A program made the position numbers and the translations under genes. From Streptomyces olivochromogenes (GTDB lineage Bacteria > Actinomycetota > Actinomycetes > Streptomycetales > Streptomycetaceae): a DNA stretch of 64,000 nt. This document shows, one piece after another, positions 39,944 through 48,308 of the stretch; positions within the stretch are counted from its first letter, which is position 1; the number at the start of each line of letters is the position of its first letter. A model generated the notes under the pieces. That model was not told the origin of the DNA, made no database searches, and saw only the letters and a program-made list of their open reading frames with translations. The stretch spans positions 62,001 to 126,000 of the forward strand of contig NZ_KQ948460.1 in NCBI RefSeq assembly GCF_001514115.1, given 5' to 3'.

Positions 39944-39972
39944 GTGCATGATGCACATCGCATGCAGCATGC
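39944..39972. promoter_or_regulatory. Twin 13-bp dyads, candidate MarR operators
   Basis: GTGCAT-G-ATGCAC at 39944-39956 is a perfect dyad; GCATGC-A-GCATGC at 39960-39972 is a second one starting 16 bases on. Both lie in the divergent marR/MFS gap, 83-111 bases from the marR start. Confidence 0.7.
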
Positions 39973-40025
39973 AACTCGTGTGCGCCTTGCCCACGACTCA
40001 CCGCGATCCGGGTGATCCGGAGACG

Positions 40026-40093
40026 CGGCAGGCCCGCGGTCACGGTAGGCCCGCGGGCGCGGTAGGCCCGTGGTCACGGCAGGCCCGGATCCC
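40026..40093 (+). repeat. Four 17-bp tandem repeats in MFS leader
   Basis: Units start at 40026, 40043, 40060 and 40077 and follow CGGTAGGCCCGTGGTCA with drift. They lie in the probable leader of the MFS mRNA, 60-125 bases before its GTG. Confidence 0.82.
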
Positions 40094-40151
40094 CAGCAGG
40101 CCCGGATGCGCAGCACAGCAACAAGCCCGGAAAGAGCAACAGGGAGTACCC

Positions 40152-41615
40152 GTGGACAGTTCCCAGCCCGCAGCCCGCTCCGGCGGTGTTGTCGGCATCC
40201 TCGCCTTCAGCGGCATCGTGGCCGCGATCACCCAGACACTGGTGGTGCCACTGATCGGGAAACTCCCGACCCTCTTCGACACCACCGCCTCGAACGCCTC
40301 CTGGGTCGTCACCGCCACGCTGCTCGCGGCGGCCGTGATCACCCCCGTCGCCGGCCGCCTCGGTGACATGTACGGCAAGAAGCGCATGCTTCTGGCCTCC
40401 CTGGTCCCGCTGATCCTGGGCTCCGTGGTCTGCGCCCTGTCCTCCTCGGTCGTCCCGATGATCGCCGGACGCGGTCTGCAGGGCCTCGGCATGGGCGTGG
40501 TGCCCCTCGGCATCAGCCTGCTGCGGGACGTCGTACCGGCGGAGAAGCTCGGCTCGTCCATCGCGTTGATGAGCGCGTCCATGGGTGTGGGCGGCGCGCT
40601 CGGCCTGCCGTTCTCCGCGGCGATCGCCGAGAACGCCAGCTGGCGCGTGCTGTTCTGGGTCGTCGCCGCGCTGACCCTCGCGGTCGCCACGCTGATCTGG
40701 TTCTTCGTGCCCGCGGGCCGCGAGAACACCGCCTCGGGCAGCTTCGACCTGCTCGGCGCGATCGGTCTGGGCATCGCCCTGGTCTGCCTGCTCCTCGGCG
40801 TCTCCAAGGGCGCGGACTGGGGCTGGGGCAGCGGCACCACGCTCGGCCTGCTCGCCGCCGCGATCGTCCTGCTGCTGGCCTGGGGCTGGTGGGAGCTGCG
40901 CAGCGCCGAGCCGCTGGTCGACCTGCGGGTGACCGCGCGTCCGCAGGTGCTGATGACGAACGCCGCCTCGATCCTGGTCGGCTTCGCGATGTACTCCCAG
41001 TCCCTCGTGATCCCCCAGCTGCTGCAGCTGCCCAAGGAGACCGGCTACGGCCTCGGCGAGTCGATGCTGGCCATGGGCCTGTGGATGGCCCCGGCCGGAC
41101 TCATGATGATGATCATTTCCCCGATCGGCGCCAAGCTCTCCGCCGCCAAGGGCCCCCGGATCACCCTGACCGTCGGCGCCCTGGTCATCGCCCTCGGCTA
41201 CGGCATCTCCCTGCCGCTCATCGGAAACGGCTCCGCCTTGGGCCTGCTCGCCGTGACCATCGTCTGCAGCACGGGCGTCGGTTTCGCCTACGGTGCGATG
41301 CCCGCGCTCATCATGGGCGCGGTGCCCCAGTCGGAGACCGCCTCGGCCAACAGCTTCAACACGCTGATGCGCTCGATCGGCAGCTCCGTCTCGGCCGCCG
41401 TGATGGCCGTGGTCCTGGCCCAGATGACCACGAAGTTCGGCCCGGTCTCCCTGCCGTCCGAAAGCGGCTTCCGTGTCGCCATGCTGATCGGCTCCTGCGT
41501 CGGCATCGCCGCCGCGATCGTCGCCTTCCTCATCCCGGTCCGCCCCACGGCCACCCGGCCGCAGGCCGAACCCACCCAGGACACGGCCCCCGAGGCGGTC
41601 GAGGCAAAGGCCTGA
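40152..41615 (+). CDS. MFS drug/metabolite exporter (DHA2 type)
   Basis: A 487-residue transporter with about 14 hydrophobic spans. Motif A is GRLGDMYGKKRM after span two, and the motif C-like segment GVGGALGLPFSAAIAENASW lies in span five, which marks exporters of the DHA2 group. GTG at 40152 has GGGAG six bases upstream. The paired MarR gene suggests inducible efflux of a small molecule, unknown. Confidence 0.92.
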   Translation: MDSSQPAARSGGVVGILAFSGIVAAITQTLVVPLIGKLPTLFDTTASNASWVVTATLLAAAVITPVAGRLGDMYGKKRMLLASLVPLILGSVVCALSSSVVPMIAGRGLQGLGMGVVPLGISLLRDVVPAEKLGSSIALMSASMGVGGALGLPFSAAIAENASWRVLFWVVAALTLAVATLIWFFVPAGRENTASGSFDLLGAIGLGIALVCLLLGVSKGADWGWGSGTTLGLLAAAIVLLLAWGWWELRSAEPLVDLRVTARPQVLMTNAASILVGFAMYSQSLVIPQLLQLPKETGYGLGESMLAMGLWMAPAGLMMMIISPIGAKLSAAKGPRITLTVGALVIALGYGISLPLIGNGSALGLLAVTIVCSTGVGFAYGAMPALIMGAVPQSETASANSFNTLMRSIGSSVSAAVMAVVLAQMTTKFGPVSLPSESGFRVAMLIGSCVGIAAAIVAFLIPVRPTATRPQAEPTQDTAPEAVEAKA

Positions 41616-41622
41616 CCCTCGC

Positions 41623-41670
41623 AGAACCAGAACCAGAACCAGAACCAGGAGCAGAAGCAGAAGCAGAAGC
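41623..41670 (+). repeat. Eight 6-bp repeats after MFS gene
   Basis: Four AGAACC units followed by four AGGAGC/AGAAGC units directly after the stop codon and just before the terminator hairpin. Confidence 0.85.
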
Positions 41671-41674
41671 AGTG

Positions 41675-41706
41675 AAACCGCAGGTCGGATTCCCGACCTG
41701 CGGTTT
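41675..41706 (+). terminator. Rho-independent terminator after MFS gene
   Basis: A perfect 14-bp stem AAACCGCAGGTCGG/CCGACCTGCGGTTT with loop ATTC, followed by further T bases. Confidence 0.92.
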
Positions 41707-41838
41707 TTCGTTTCCCCAGGTCAGGGCCTTGGGACGTCCCCGAGCGTCCCTGGGACGCCGGTAGGTCTGGCGCCCCGCCGACCTCCGATCCGACAGTCGT
41801 GATCGCTCCGGGAAAGTCCCGGTTCAGGAAGGATCACG

Positions 41839-42735
41839 GTGAGACGTCGGGTGTGCCCTGCGGGCACCTGCGAACGGACGTACGCGCGGCCGCACGCCGC
41901 TCTGCGACCGGGGGTGCACGGCTATCGAGGGTTCAGGCTGACGCACACGGGACCCCAGCGACGGCTGGTCATCCCGCGGGGAACGGTGTCCTTGGTGATC
42001 GGCTTCGGACCGGGACCGGAGCCGGACGGACCGAGGGACGGGGCCGGGGACGGGGCGAGGAGCGGGCCGATGGGCGGCCATGGCGGCGAGCACGTCCGTG
42101 CCACCACCTCCCTGGCGACCGGTCTGCACACGCGGGCCCGGCACTTCGCGCGCCAAGGAGCCTTGCACGGCGTCGAGATCACCCTCGCGCCCTGGGTCGC
42201 GCACCAGATCTTCGACGCGTCCATGAGCGATCTGGCGGACACCGTGGTCGACCCCGTCGACGTACTCGGTCCCGGTTTCCGGGAGCTGACGGAAGCCCTC
42301 CAGGCCGCCCCCGACTGGCCGGCCCGTTTCGCGCTGGTGGACTCGGCGCTGGTGCGGTGGACCCGGTCCGCGCACCTCGGGCGGTCTCCGGCGGGCGAGC
42401 TGCTGGGCGCCTGGGACTTACTGGTCCGCTCCGCGGGGACCATCGCCGTACGGGATCTGGCGGCGGCCACCGGCTGGAGTCAGCGACACCTGGAGAGCCT
42501 GTTCCGCGAGCAGTTCGGCCTCACCCCCAAACGGCTCGCGCGGATCATCCGGTTACGCCGCGCGCTGCGGCTGCTCATCACCGGCACCACCCCCGCCGAC
42601 ACCGCGTACGCCTGCGGCTTCTCCGACCAGGCCCACCTCACCAACGAGTTCACCGCCCTGGTCGGCATGCCGCCGCGCCGTTTCCTGGCCGCACGTGGCA
42701 CCGAAGGGCTGCCGAGTCACTGGGTGGCGGGGTGA
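41839..42735 (+). CDS. AraC-family regulator with two TTA codons
   Basis: A 298-residue regulator. The N-terminal ligand domain (HAALRPGVHGYRGFRL, LVIPRGTVSLVIGFG) is interrupted by a Gly/Pro/Asp insert at about residues 57-85. The C-terminal HTH_18 spans about 200-285 (VRDLAAATGWSQRHLESLFREQFG, then ACGFSDQAHLTNEFTALVGMPPRRF). Codons at 42418 (residue 194) and 42553 (residue 239) are TTA, so translation should need bldA tRNA and be tied to late growth. GTG at 41839 follows AGGAAGGA. Confidence 0.93.
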   Translation: MRRRVCPAGTCERTYARPHAALRPGVHGYRGFRLTHTGPQRRLVIPRGTVSLVIGFGPGPEPDGPRDGAGDGARSGPMGGHGGEHVRATTSLATGLHTRARHFARQGALHGVEITLAPWVAHQIFDASMSDLADTVVDPVDVLGPGFRELTEALQAAPDWPARFALVDSALVRWTRSAHLGRSPAGELLGAWDLLVRSAGTIAVRDLAAATGWSQRHLESLFREQFGLTPKRLARIIRLRRALRLLITGTTPADTAYACGFSDQAHLTNEFTALVGMPPRRFLAARGTEGLPSHWVAG

Positions 42736-42854
42736 GCGTCTCCGCGTTTTTCTTCAATCCCCGCGCCCCCGCCCCTTGCGAGGGTTGACCTGCGCGGCCC
42801 GGCCGGGTCGCGCCGCGGGACTTCCGTGGACGACCGACTCGAAGGAACGACCTG

Positions 42855-43253
42855 ATGAAGAAGGCTCTGGCCACCCTGGCCATCGCGGGTGCCGCCGCCA
42901 CGTCCGTGCTCGCGCTCGCGCCGGCCGCGTCGGCCGACTCGTGCGCGCGGACCAGCCTCAACACCGGATACCGCTCGTACTGGAACACCGCCTACAAGTC
43001 GTCCACCAGCGGCTGCCACGACCTCAACGTCGTCATGGCCAGTGCCCCCGGTGGTGATTCGGGCGACTACTACGCCGGCATGTACGTCAACTCGTCCGGC
43101 AACTGGACCTTCGGCTCGCGCGGGTACGTGTGGATCCCGAACGGGACGTACGCGGTCGACAAGTACGTCCTGGTGAGCGACCTCTCGGGTGGCCGGGAGT
43201 TCGGCGTGGCCGCCTACAACAACATCGGTGGCGCGGTGACGATCGCGCACTGA
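42855..43253 (+). CDS. Small secreted protein, unknown family
   Basis: A 132-residue exported protein: Sec signal MKKALATLAIAGAAATSVLA with cleavage near ASA-DS, leaving a mature domain of about 104 residues with two cysteines (DSCART, SGCHDL) that can pair and many Tyr, Trp, Asn and Ser, typical of a small extracellular beta protein. ATG at 42855 follows AAGGAACG. I do not recognise a family. Confidence 0.78.
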   Translation: MKKALATLAIAGAAATSVLALAPAASADSCARTSLNTGYRSYWNTAYKSSTSGCHDLNVVMASAPGGDSGDYYAGMYVNSSGNWTFGSRGYVWIPNGTYAVDKYVLVSDLSGGREFGVAAYNNIGGAVTIAH

Positions 43254-43341
43254 CGTCAGCCGCTCGTCCCTCTCGTGCCCGGCCGCCCGTACGGCAGCCG
43301 GGCACGGAAGCACCCACCCCGGTTCCGGAGGTACGCCGACC

Positions 43342-44253
43342 ATGTCCCGCCCCGACCCTCACGTGCGCGCCGCCCGTTGGCCGGCCCCGGTACTGTTCCT
43401 GGGACTCGCGCTGGCCGCGCTGAGCGCCTGCGCGAGCGGCCAGGACAGCCGGTCTCCCTCGTCCCCGACCGCACCCGTGTCCGGGCACTCCGCCCCGGCG
43501 GCTCAGCGCGTCGCCGTGACACGCACGATGCCGACGGACATCACCGACCTGGTGCTGCCCGTGACGGGCGCGGACACCCGGTGGGCCCAGGGCCTCGACG
43601 CGCTCGGCCGACTGGCCGCCGACAAGGCGACCCGCCAGTGCCTCGCGTCCCACGACGCGACGATGCCGCCTCAGCCGCCCGTCAGCTTCCTCCGCTACTC
43701 CGCCGTCCCCGACCTGGACTTCATAGCCCGGCACGGCTTCAACGGCGTTCCCGTCCCCGACGGCGCCGCCGCGACCCCCACGGAGGGCTCTCCGGCCACC
43801 GCGGCGCCCTCGGGACCCGACTCCGCGCAGCGCACGTGCCTGACCCGGGGCTCGGCCGTCGGCAACGACTTCCGGACGTCGTACCTGCGACTGCAGACGC
43901 ACTGGTGGCAGGAGGTCGCCTCCCTGAACTCCACTCCCGAAGTGAGGTCCGCGTTCGGCGAGTTCGGGCACTGCCTGGCAGGACACAGGACGCCGGCCAA
44001 GGACGAGAGTGCCTTCTTCGACCTCGTCGACCGGCGTCTGCAGGCCGGGGACACGGACCGTTCCCTGGGAGCCCTGTACGCCACCTGCATGAAACCGGTC
44101 GAGGACACCCGCGAACCGCTCCGCGAACGCCTCAGGGACAAGTTCCGCGAGGAACACCGCGGGGAGGTCGAGAAGGTACGTACGACACTGCCGCGCACCG
44201 TCCGGGACCTGGAGCGGCGGTACGACATCCGCATCTCCTTCCCTGCCCCCTGA
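43342..44253 (+). CDS. Putative lipoprotein, unknown family
   Basis: A 303-residue protein with signal and lipobox ALSACAS, so probably anchored outside the cell. The mature part is helical with cysteines at QCLAS, RTCLT, GHCLAG and ATCMKP, and ends in a charged helix (EEHRGEVEKV) and YDIRISFPAP. Many Streptomyces carry similar uncharacterised lipoproteins. ATG at 43342 follows GGAGG. It converges on the XRE/DUF2690 gene with 7 bases between stop codons. Confidence 0.75.
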   Translation: MSRPDPHVRAARWPAPVLFLGLALAALSACASGQDSRSPSSPTAPVSGHSAPAAQRVAVTRTMPTDITDLVLPVTGADTRWAQGLDALGRLAADKATRQCLASHDATMPPQPPVSFLRYSAVPDLDFIARHGFNGVPVPDGAAATPTEGSPATAAPSGPDSAQRTCLTRGSAVGNDFRTSYLRLQTHWWQEVASLNSTPEVRSAFGEFGHCLAGHRTPAKDESAFFDLVDRRLQAGDTDRSLGALYATCMKPVEDTREPLRERLRDKFREEHRGEVEKVRTTLPRTVRDLERRYDIRISFPAP

Positions 44254-44260
44254 GAGAACC

Positions 44261-45247
44261 TCACCCCTGGGGAGTGCCGGGCACCGGCATGTGACGGGTG
44301 CACTCGCGGGCACCGCCGTTCGGCTGCGTCCCACAGGCCCACGCGGTCATCCTCCCCGTGACGGCGACCATCGGTGAGTAGACGTCGTTGCCCCAGTGCA
44401 CGGGCGTGGCGAAGCTGTCGCCCGCCGAGTTGTCCGCGTCGACGATCGCGCTCTTGCTGGCGTACGTGATGCGTCCCCAGGCGGCGGCACAGGCCTTGCT
44501 GTAACGGAGTTCGATGACGATGTCCTTGTTCCTGGTCAGCGTCAGCGTCTGCCCGTCCAGGCCGCAGTGCGTGGCCGCCGGGTCCTTGCCACCGCAGCCC
44601 GCCGCCCTGCACTGCGGGGTCGGCGGCTGCGCGGACCCGGTCGCGGCGGCGGCCTTGGACGCGGCGGGGGCATCGTGGGAGTCCCCGCCGGTGGCGAGTA
44701 CCGCGGCAACGGACACCGCGGCGCCGAGGAGGCAGGCCGCGCCCACGAACAACAGCCGACGACGGCCGGCCAACCGCTGCCGAAGAGTCGCGGGGGTGTC
44801 GGCCTTCGCGGCAGTGCCGCCTCCTGCTCCGTGCGCCGGCTCCCCCGGTTCCCCGGCACCGTTCGCCGACTCCCCAACACCGCCCTCATCGGCACCGGTC
44901 GCGTCGGCACCGGTCGCGTCGGCACCGGTCGCGTCGGCACCGGTCGCGTCGGCACCGGTCGCGTCGGCACCGGTCGCGTCGGCGCGAGCCTCGTCGGCCC
45001 GCTCCCACAGGGCCAGCAGCGGCTCGGGCTCCAGTTCCAGGGCCGCGGCCAGGCTTTCGACAGCCGCACGCGGAGGGAACTGCTTGCCGTTGACCCAGCG
45101 CTCCCAGGAGGACTTCGCATAGTGCGTACGCGCACCCAACCTGGCATAGCTGAGTCCTGAGGCCTGCTTGACCGCGAGCAGTTCCGCACGCAGCGCTTCG
45201 ACCGGGTCTTCCGGCGCCTGCCCCTGAGAGAAATGCCCGAAGGCCAT
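44261..45247 (-). CDS. XRE regulator-membrane protein with DUF2690 domain
   Basis: A 328-residue membrane protein: cytoplasmic XRE HTH at about 12-75 (GLSYARLGARTHYAKSSWERWVNG), a linker containing six perfect DATGA repeats, a transmembrane helix around residue 170-192 (LLFVGAACLLGAAVSVAAVLA), and an extracellular DUF2690 domain with cysteine pairs (PQCRAAGCGGKDPAATHCG, YSKACAAAWG, AWACGTQ). The layout suggests a one-component outside-to-DNA signal protein. ATG at 45247 gives MAFGHFSQGQAPED. The longer frame to 45421 looks non-coding. Confidence 0.88.
   Translation of the reverse strand: MAFGHFSQGQAPEDPVEALRAELLAVKQASGLSYARLGARTHYAKSSWERWVNGKQFPPRAAVESLAAALELEPEPLLALWERADEARADATGADATGADATGADATGADATGADATGADEGGVGESANGAGEPGEPAHGAGGGTAAKADTPATLRQRLAGRRRLLFVGAACLLGAAVSVAAVLATGGDSHDAPAASKAAAATGSAQPPTPQCRAAGCGGKDPAATHCGLDGQTLTLTRNKDIVIELRYSKACAAAWGRITYASKSAIVDADNSAGDSFATPVHWGNDVYSPMVAVTGRMTAWACGTQPNGGARECTRHMPVPGTPQG
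44891..44995 (-). repeat. Six perfect 15-bp tandem repeats in XRE/DUF2690 gene
   Basis: GGCACCGGTCGCGTC repeated without change from 44891 to 44980, followed by one altered unit. On the coding strand it encodes a five-residue Asp-Ala-Thr-Gly-Ala repeat between the DNA-binding and membrane parts. Confidence 0.95.
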
Positions 45248-45436
45248 CGTCCCCCGCCCCACTCCATAGGCAGAGCCCGCACACGGACGAGGGCACGGTG
45301 AAACCGCGGCACCAAGAAACAAGCCCCCCGCCCCCAGTCCCCGGTGCTCCACGGTTCCTGAGAATCGCGCGAAGCATATCGCACAGAGGTTCGCCATAAA
45401 TGCCCTTCTGTCGGGCGACACGCCGACCCCGCGACG

Positions 45437-45622
45437 TCAGACTCCCCGGGCCACCCGCTCCATGCCTCCTATGCCGAATCCGAGACAGCGGTAGGACAGG
45501 AACAGGCACAGAGCGGTGAGCGCGAGGGCTGCCAGCACGCCGCCCGACCACCGGAGCCCGGCCGCGACCTCACGCGACAGGCCCACACCCGCCGACAGTA
45601 AGCCGAGGTTGCCGGTGCCCAT
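45437..45622 (-). CDS. Possible small membrane protein or permease remnant
   Basis: A 61-residue frame beginning MGTGNLGLLSAGVGLS with one clear membrane helix (VLAALALTALCLFLSYRCLGFGIG) and a short basic tail. It could be a real small protein or the C-terminal leftover of a larger permease; I cannot decide. A 20-bp tandem duplication with two mismatches (45611-45650) covers its start. The rest of the 560-base stretch between the XRE and DUF4333 genes shows nothing else. Confidence 0.35.
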   Translation of the reverse strand: MGTGNLGLLSAGVGLSREVAAGLRWSGGVLAALALTALCLFLSYRCLGFGIGGMERVARGV

Positions 45623-45810
45623 GACGAGCTGCCGGTGCCCACGACGAGCAGCGCCCCCACTGCGCGACGGCGAACGGTCCTCGTTCTTTCGGCCGAGGCC
45701 GGGGCTCGCAACCGGCCGTTGGGCCGAGGCGGCGGGGGCGGGCGCGGGAGGAGGCTCTGAGGGCAGCAGCCGGTAGGGACCGGCCACAACGCGAACCGAG
45801 GAGCACCCCC

Positions 45811-46149
45811 ATGAAGCGCATCGTCATTGCCCTGGCCGTGGCCGCAGTACTGGCCGGAGGCGTCGTGGTGGCATGGAGCGTGTTCGACAACTCCTCGGTC
45901 GCCACCGCGAGCGGAGCGGATCACACGGTGCCGCGCACCGAGGTCGAGAAGCTGGCCAAGGAGAACTACGCCATCCCCTTCGTCCAGGACGGGCCGCAGT
46001 CCGTGAGCTGCCCGCGGGGGCTGCGCCCGAAGATGGACGACACCGTGGAGTGCACCGCCGTCTTCAAGGGCGAGAGCAAGACGATGCTGATCTCCGTGAC
46101 CGGAGTGAAGGGCGACAGGGTGAGCTTCGACTACGGCCTGTCGAAGTAG
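45811..46149 (+). CDS. DUF4333-type secreted/anchored protein
   Basis: A 112-residue protein: N-terminal membrane anchor or signal (MKRIVIALAVAAVLAGGVVV), then a small domain with a conserved cysteine pair (VSCPRGL and VECTAVF), matching the DUF4333 pattern. The family occurs on actinobacterial surfaces; function unknown. GGAG lies upstream of the ATG. It is followed by two direct copies of CAAGGTCGAAGCAGCAC (from about 46154 and 46186). Confidence 0.75.
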   Translation: MKRIVIALAVAAVLAGGVVVAWSVFDNSSVATASGADHTVPRTEVEKLAKENYAIPFVQDGPQSVSCPRGLRPKMDDTVECTAVFKGESKTMLISVTGVKGDRVSFDYGLSK

Positions 46150-46240
46150 AACAAGGTCGAAGCAGCACGAGGGTCGAAACAGATCAAGGTCGAAGCAGCA
46201 CAAGTGGGAGACCGGGGAGCGGCGTGGCGCGGGGACCGGA

Positions 46241-46954
46241 TCAGCGGTCGCCGACCACGCCGCAGCGCCATGCCCAGGCGGCGATCTCCACACGGTTCCG
46301 CAGCTTCAACTTGGCCTGGATGCTCGCCATATGACTCTTGACCGTGGAGAGCGAGACGAAGAGCTCCTCGCAGATCTCCTGGTTGGTCCGCCCGTCGGCG
46401 ACCAGCCTGACCACATCGAGTTCCCGTCCCGTCAACGGACTTGAGGACACCTCCGCCCGGGCGGCAGCGGGCCGCTGCTCGCCGATCCGCTCCAGCAGCC
46501 GTACGGTCACGGCAGGCGAGACCAGCGCGTCGCCGCGCGACGCCGCGCGTACGGCCTCCACCAGCAGCCCGGGGCCCGCGTCCTTCAGCAGGAACCCGCA
46601 GGCACCGCCGTGCAGCGCCCCGTAGACGTAGTCGTCCTGGTCGAAGGTGGTCACGACCACCACGCGCAACGGGTCGACGGCCTTCGGGCCCGCGAGCAGC
46701 CGGGTCACCTCGAGGCCGTCGAGTTTCGGCATCCGGATGTCGACGACGCACACGTCGGGGCGCAGCTTCCTGGCCAGTTCCACGCACTGCGCACCGTCGG
46801 CCGCCTCGCCGACGACCTCGATGTCGGGTTGGGTCTGGAGAATCAGCCGGAAGCCGGTGCGCACCATTTCCTGGTCGTCGGCTATCAGGACCCGGATACG
46901 TCTCGCTGAACCACTGGCTCCACTGGCTCCACTGGACCCGCTGGCGTCGGTCAT
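46241..46954 (-). CDS. NarL/LuxR-type response regulator
   Basis: A 237-residue response regulator: receiver domain at 20-140 with the acidic pair in IADDQE, phospho-acceptor aspartate in VCVVDIRMPKLDG and switch lysine in FLLKDAGP; LuxR-type HTH at 165-225 (LTGRELDVVRLVADGRTNQEI). The N-terminus carries GSSGASGAS repeats from 9-bp repeats in DNA. Its start overlaps the kinase stop by four bases, so it is co-translated with its partner. Confidence 0.96.
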   Translation of the reverse strand: MTDASGSSGASGASGSARRIRVLIADDQEMVRTGFRLILQTQPDIEVVGEAADGAQCVELARKLRPDVCVVDIRMPKLDGLEVTRLLAGPKAVDPLRVVVVTTFDQDDYVYGALHGGACGFLLKDAGPGLLVEAVRAASRGDALVSPAVTVRLLERIGEQRPAAARAEVSSSPLTGRELDVVRLVADGRTNQEICEELFVSLSTVKSHMASIQAKLKLRNRVEIAAWAWRCGVVGDR

Positions 46955-48189
46955 GCGGGGGATCCTGTCACAGCGCCGCGCAGGGGGAACTCCGCCGTCA
47001 GTCTCCAACCCCCGTCCTCGGCCCGGCTCGCGTGCAGAGTTCCGCCGACGGCCTCCGTACGCTCGGTCAGCCCGACGAGGCCGAGACCACCACGTCCGCC
47101 GAGAGGTTCGGCGTTCGGCGCCGTCTGCCGCGGCGACGGCGCGTTGTGCACCTCCACCCGAAGCCGCCGGGTCCCCGCCCCCGCGTCGCTGCCCGACAGG
47201 CCGACCCGCACGGAGACGGACGGTGAACCCGACGCGTGACGGCGTACGTTCGTCAGCCCCTCGCGCACGACGTTCCGTACGGAGGTCTCCACCTCGGGGG
47301 CGGGCCGCGCCTGCCGGGCCTCGGCCGCGACCTGGAGGGTGGCGGGGGCGTCGCGTTCGGCGAACGCGGCGACCAGTTCGCCCAGTTCGGCGAAGAGATC
47401 CCCAGGACGTACCGCCCGTGCGTCGTCCTCGCGCAGCACACGGACCAGCTTGCGCATCGACTGCAGCGTCTCGGACCCGGCCTGCTCGATGCTGCGCAGC
47501 AGCGGGTCCACCTGCTCGGGCGCGATCTCGCGGATCGCACGGGCGGCCTGGGCCTGGACGACGATGCCCGTGACGTGGTGGGCGACGAAGTCGTGCAGTT
47601 CGCGGGCGAGTTCGAGGCGTTCGCTCTGGCGGACGTCGGCGACCGCGCGCCTTCTGCGCTCGTCGAGGCTGCGCAGATAGCAGCCGAGGCCGACGGCGCC
47701 GCCCGTGGGGAAGGTCAGGAGGAAGGAGAAGACGACGCCGCCCTCGTCCAGCCGCATCGGTGCCGCGATCACGGCGACGCCGAGTGCGGCGCTGAGCGTG
47801 GCGGCCGGCCAAGGCCGCGGTATGTCCTTCGCCGCGCGTACCAGCAGGAGCAGCAGGCACAGCGTCTCCAGCAGGCCCCAGCCGGCGAACGTCGGCGTCA
47901 CGGCCGTGAGAAGGGCCAGCGTCGTCACCCAGGACGCGAGCACCGCGGCACCCGCGCCCCAGGTCAGCGCCGGAGGCCTGCCAGGCAGCAGCAGCGCGAC
48001 GGCCGCCACGAGGCCCGGGACCGCCCTCCACCACACGCCGTTCCCTTCGAGCCCGGCAGTGCCTTCGATGCCGAACGCGTCGAGCAGCCACAGCAGCGCC
48101 ATGACCATCGTCAGCGCGGTGAGGGCGGTGCGGCGGGACAGCCGGGAAAGGGGCGCCTGATCGTCTCGGTCTCGGTCTCGGTCTCGCAC
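46951..48189 (-). CDS. Sensor histidine kinase (HisKA_3 type)
   Basis: A 412-residue kinase with five or six membrane spans in residues 15-180 and almost no extracellular loop, then the dimer/phospho-acceptor helix ERLELARELHDFVAHHVTG (His is the target) and a HATPase end (GRGGLGLVGLTERTEAVGG). Kinases with such buried sensors often work with the neighbouring transporter. GTG at 48189 has no ribosome site; TACGCT eight bases upstream hints at a leaderless message. The N-terminus RDRDRDRDD comes from a hexamer repeat. Confidence 0.93.
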   Translation of the reverse strand: MRDRDRDRDDQAPLSRLSRRTALTALTMVMALLWLLDAFGIEGTAGLEGNGVWWRAVPGLVAAVALLLPGRPPALTWGAGAAVLASWVTTLALLTAVTPTFAGWGLLETLCLLLLLVRAAKDIPRPWPAATLSAALGVAVIAAPMRLDEGGVVFSFLLTFPTGGAVGLGCYLRSLDERRRRAVADVRQSERLELARELHDFVAHHVTGIVVQAQAARAIREIAPEQVDPLLRSIEQAGSETLQSMRKLVRVLREDDARAVRPGDLFAELGELVAAFAERDAPATLQVAAEARQARPAPEVETSVRNVVREGLTNVRRHASGSPSVSVRVGLSGSDAGAGTRRLRVEVHNAPSPRQTAPNAEPLGGRGGLGLVGLTERTEAVGGTLHASRAEDGGWRLTAEFPLRGAVTGSPA

Positions 48190-48308
48190 AACTGGCAGCG
48201 TAGGGGCGGCCCTCGCCGTACGGCCTCGGCCGAAAGGACGACGCGGCCGGGTCGAACCGGTCGGTCGGCCGAGGCGAAGCACCTTGCCCGGGACCGATGT
48301 TGGAGTAC

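Noticed and set aside
45437..45787. Full 116-codon version of the small membrane frame
   Set aside because: The first 55 codons are Pro/Arg-rich with no start signal; only the later part from 45622 is kept, at low confidence.
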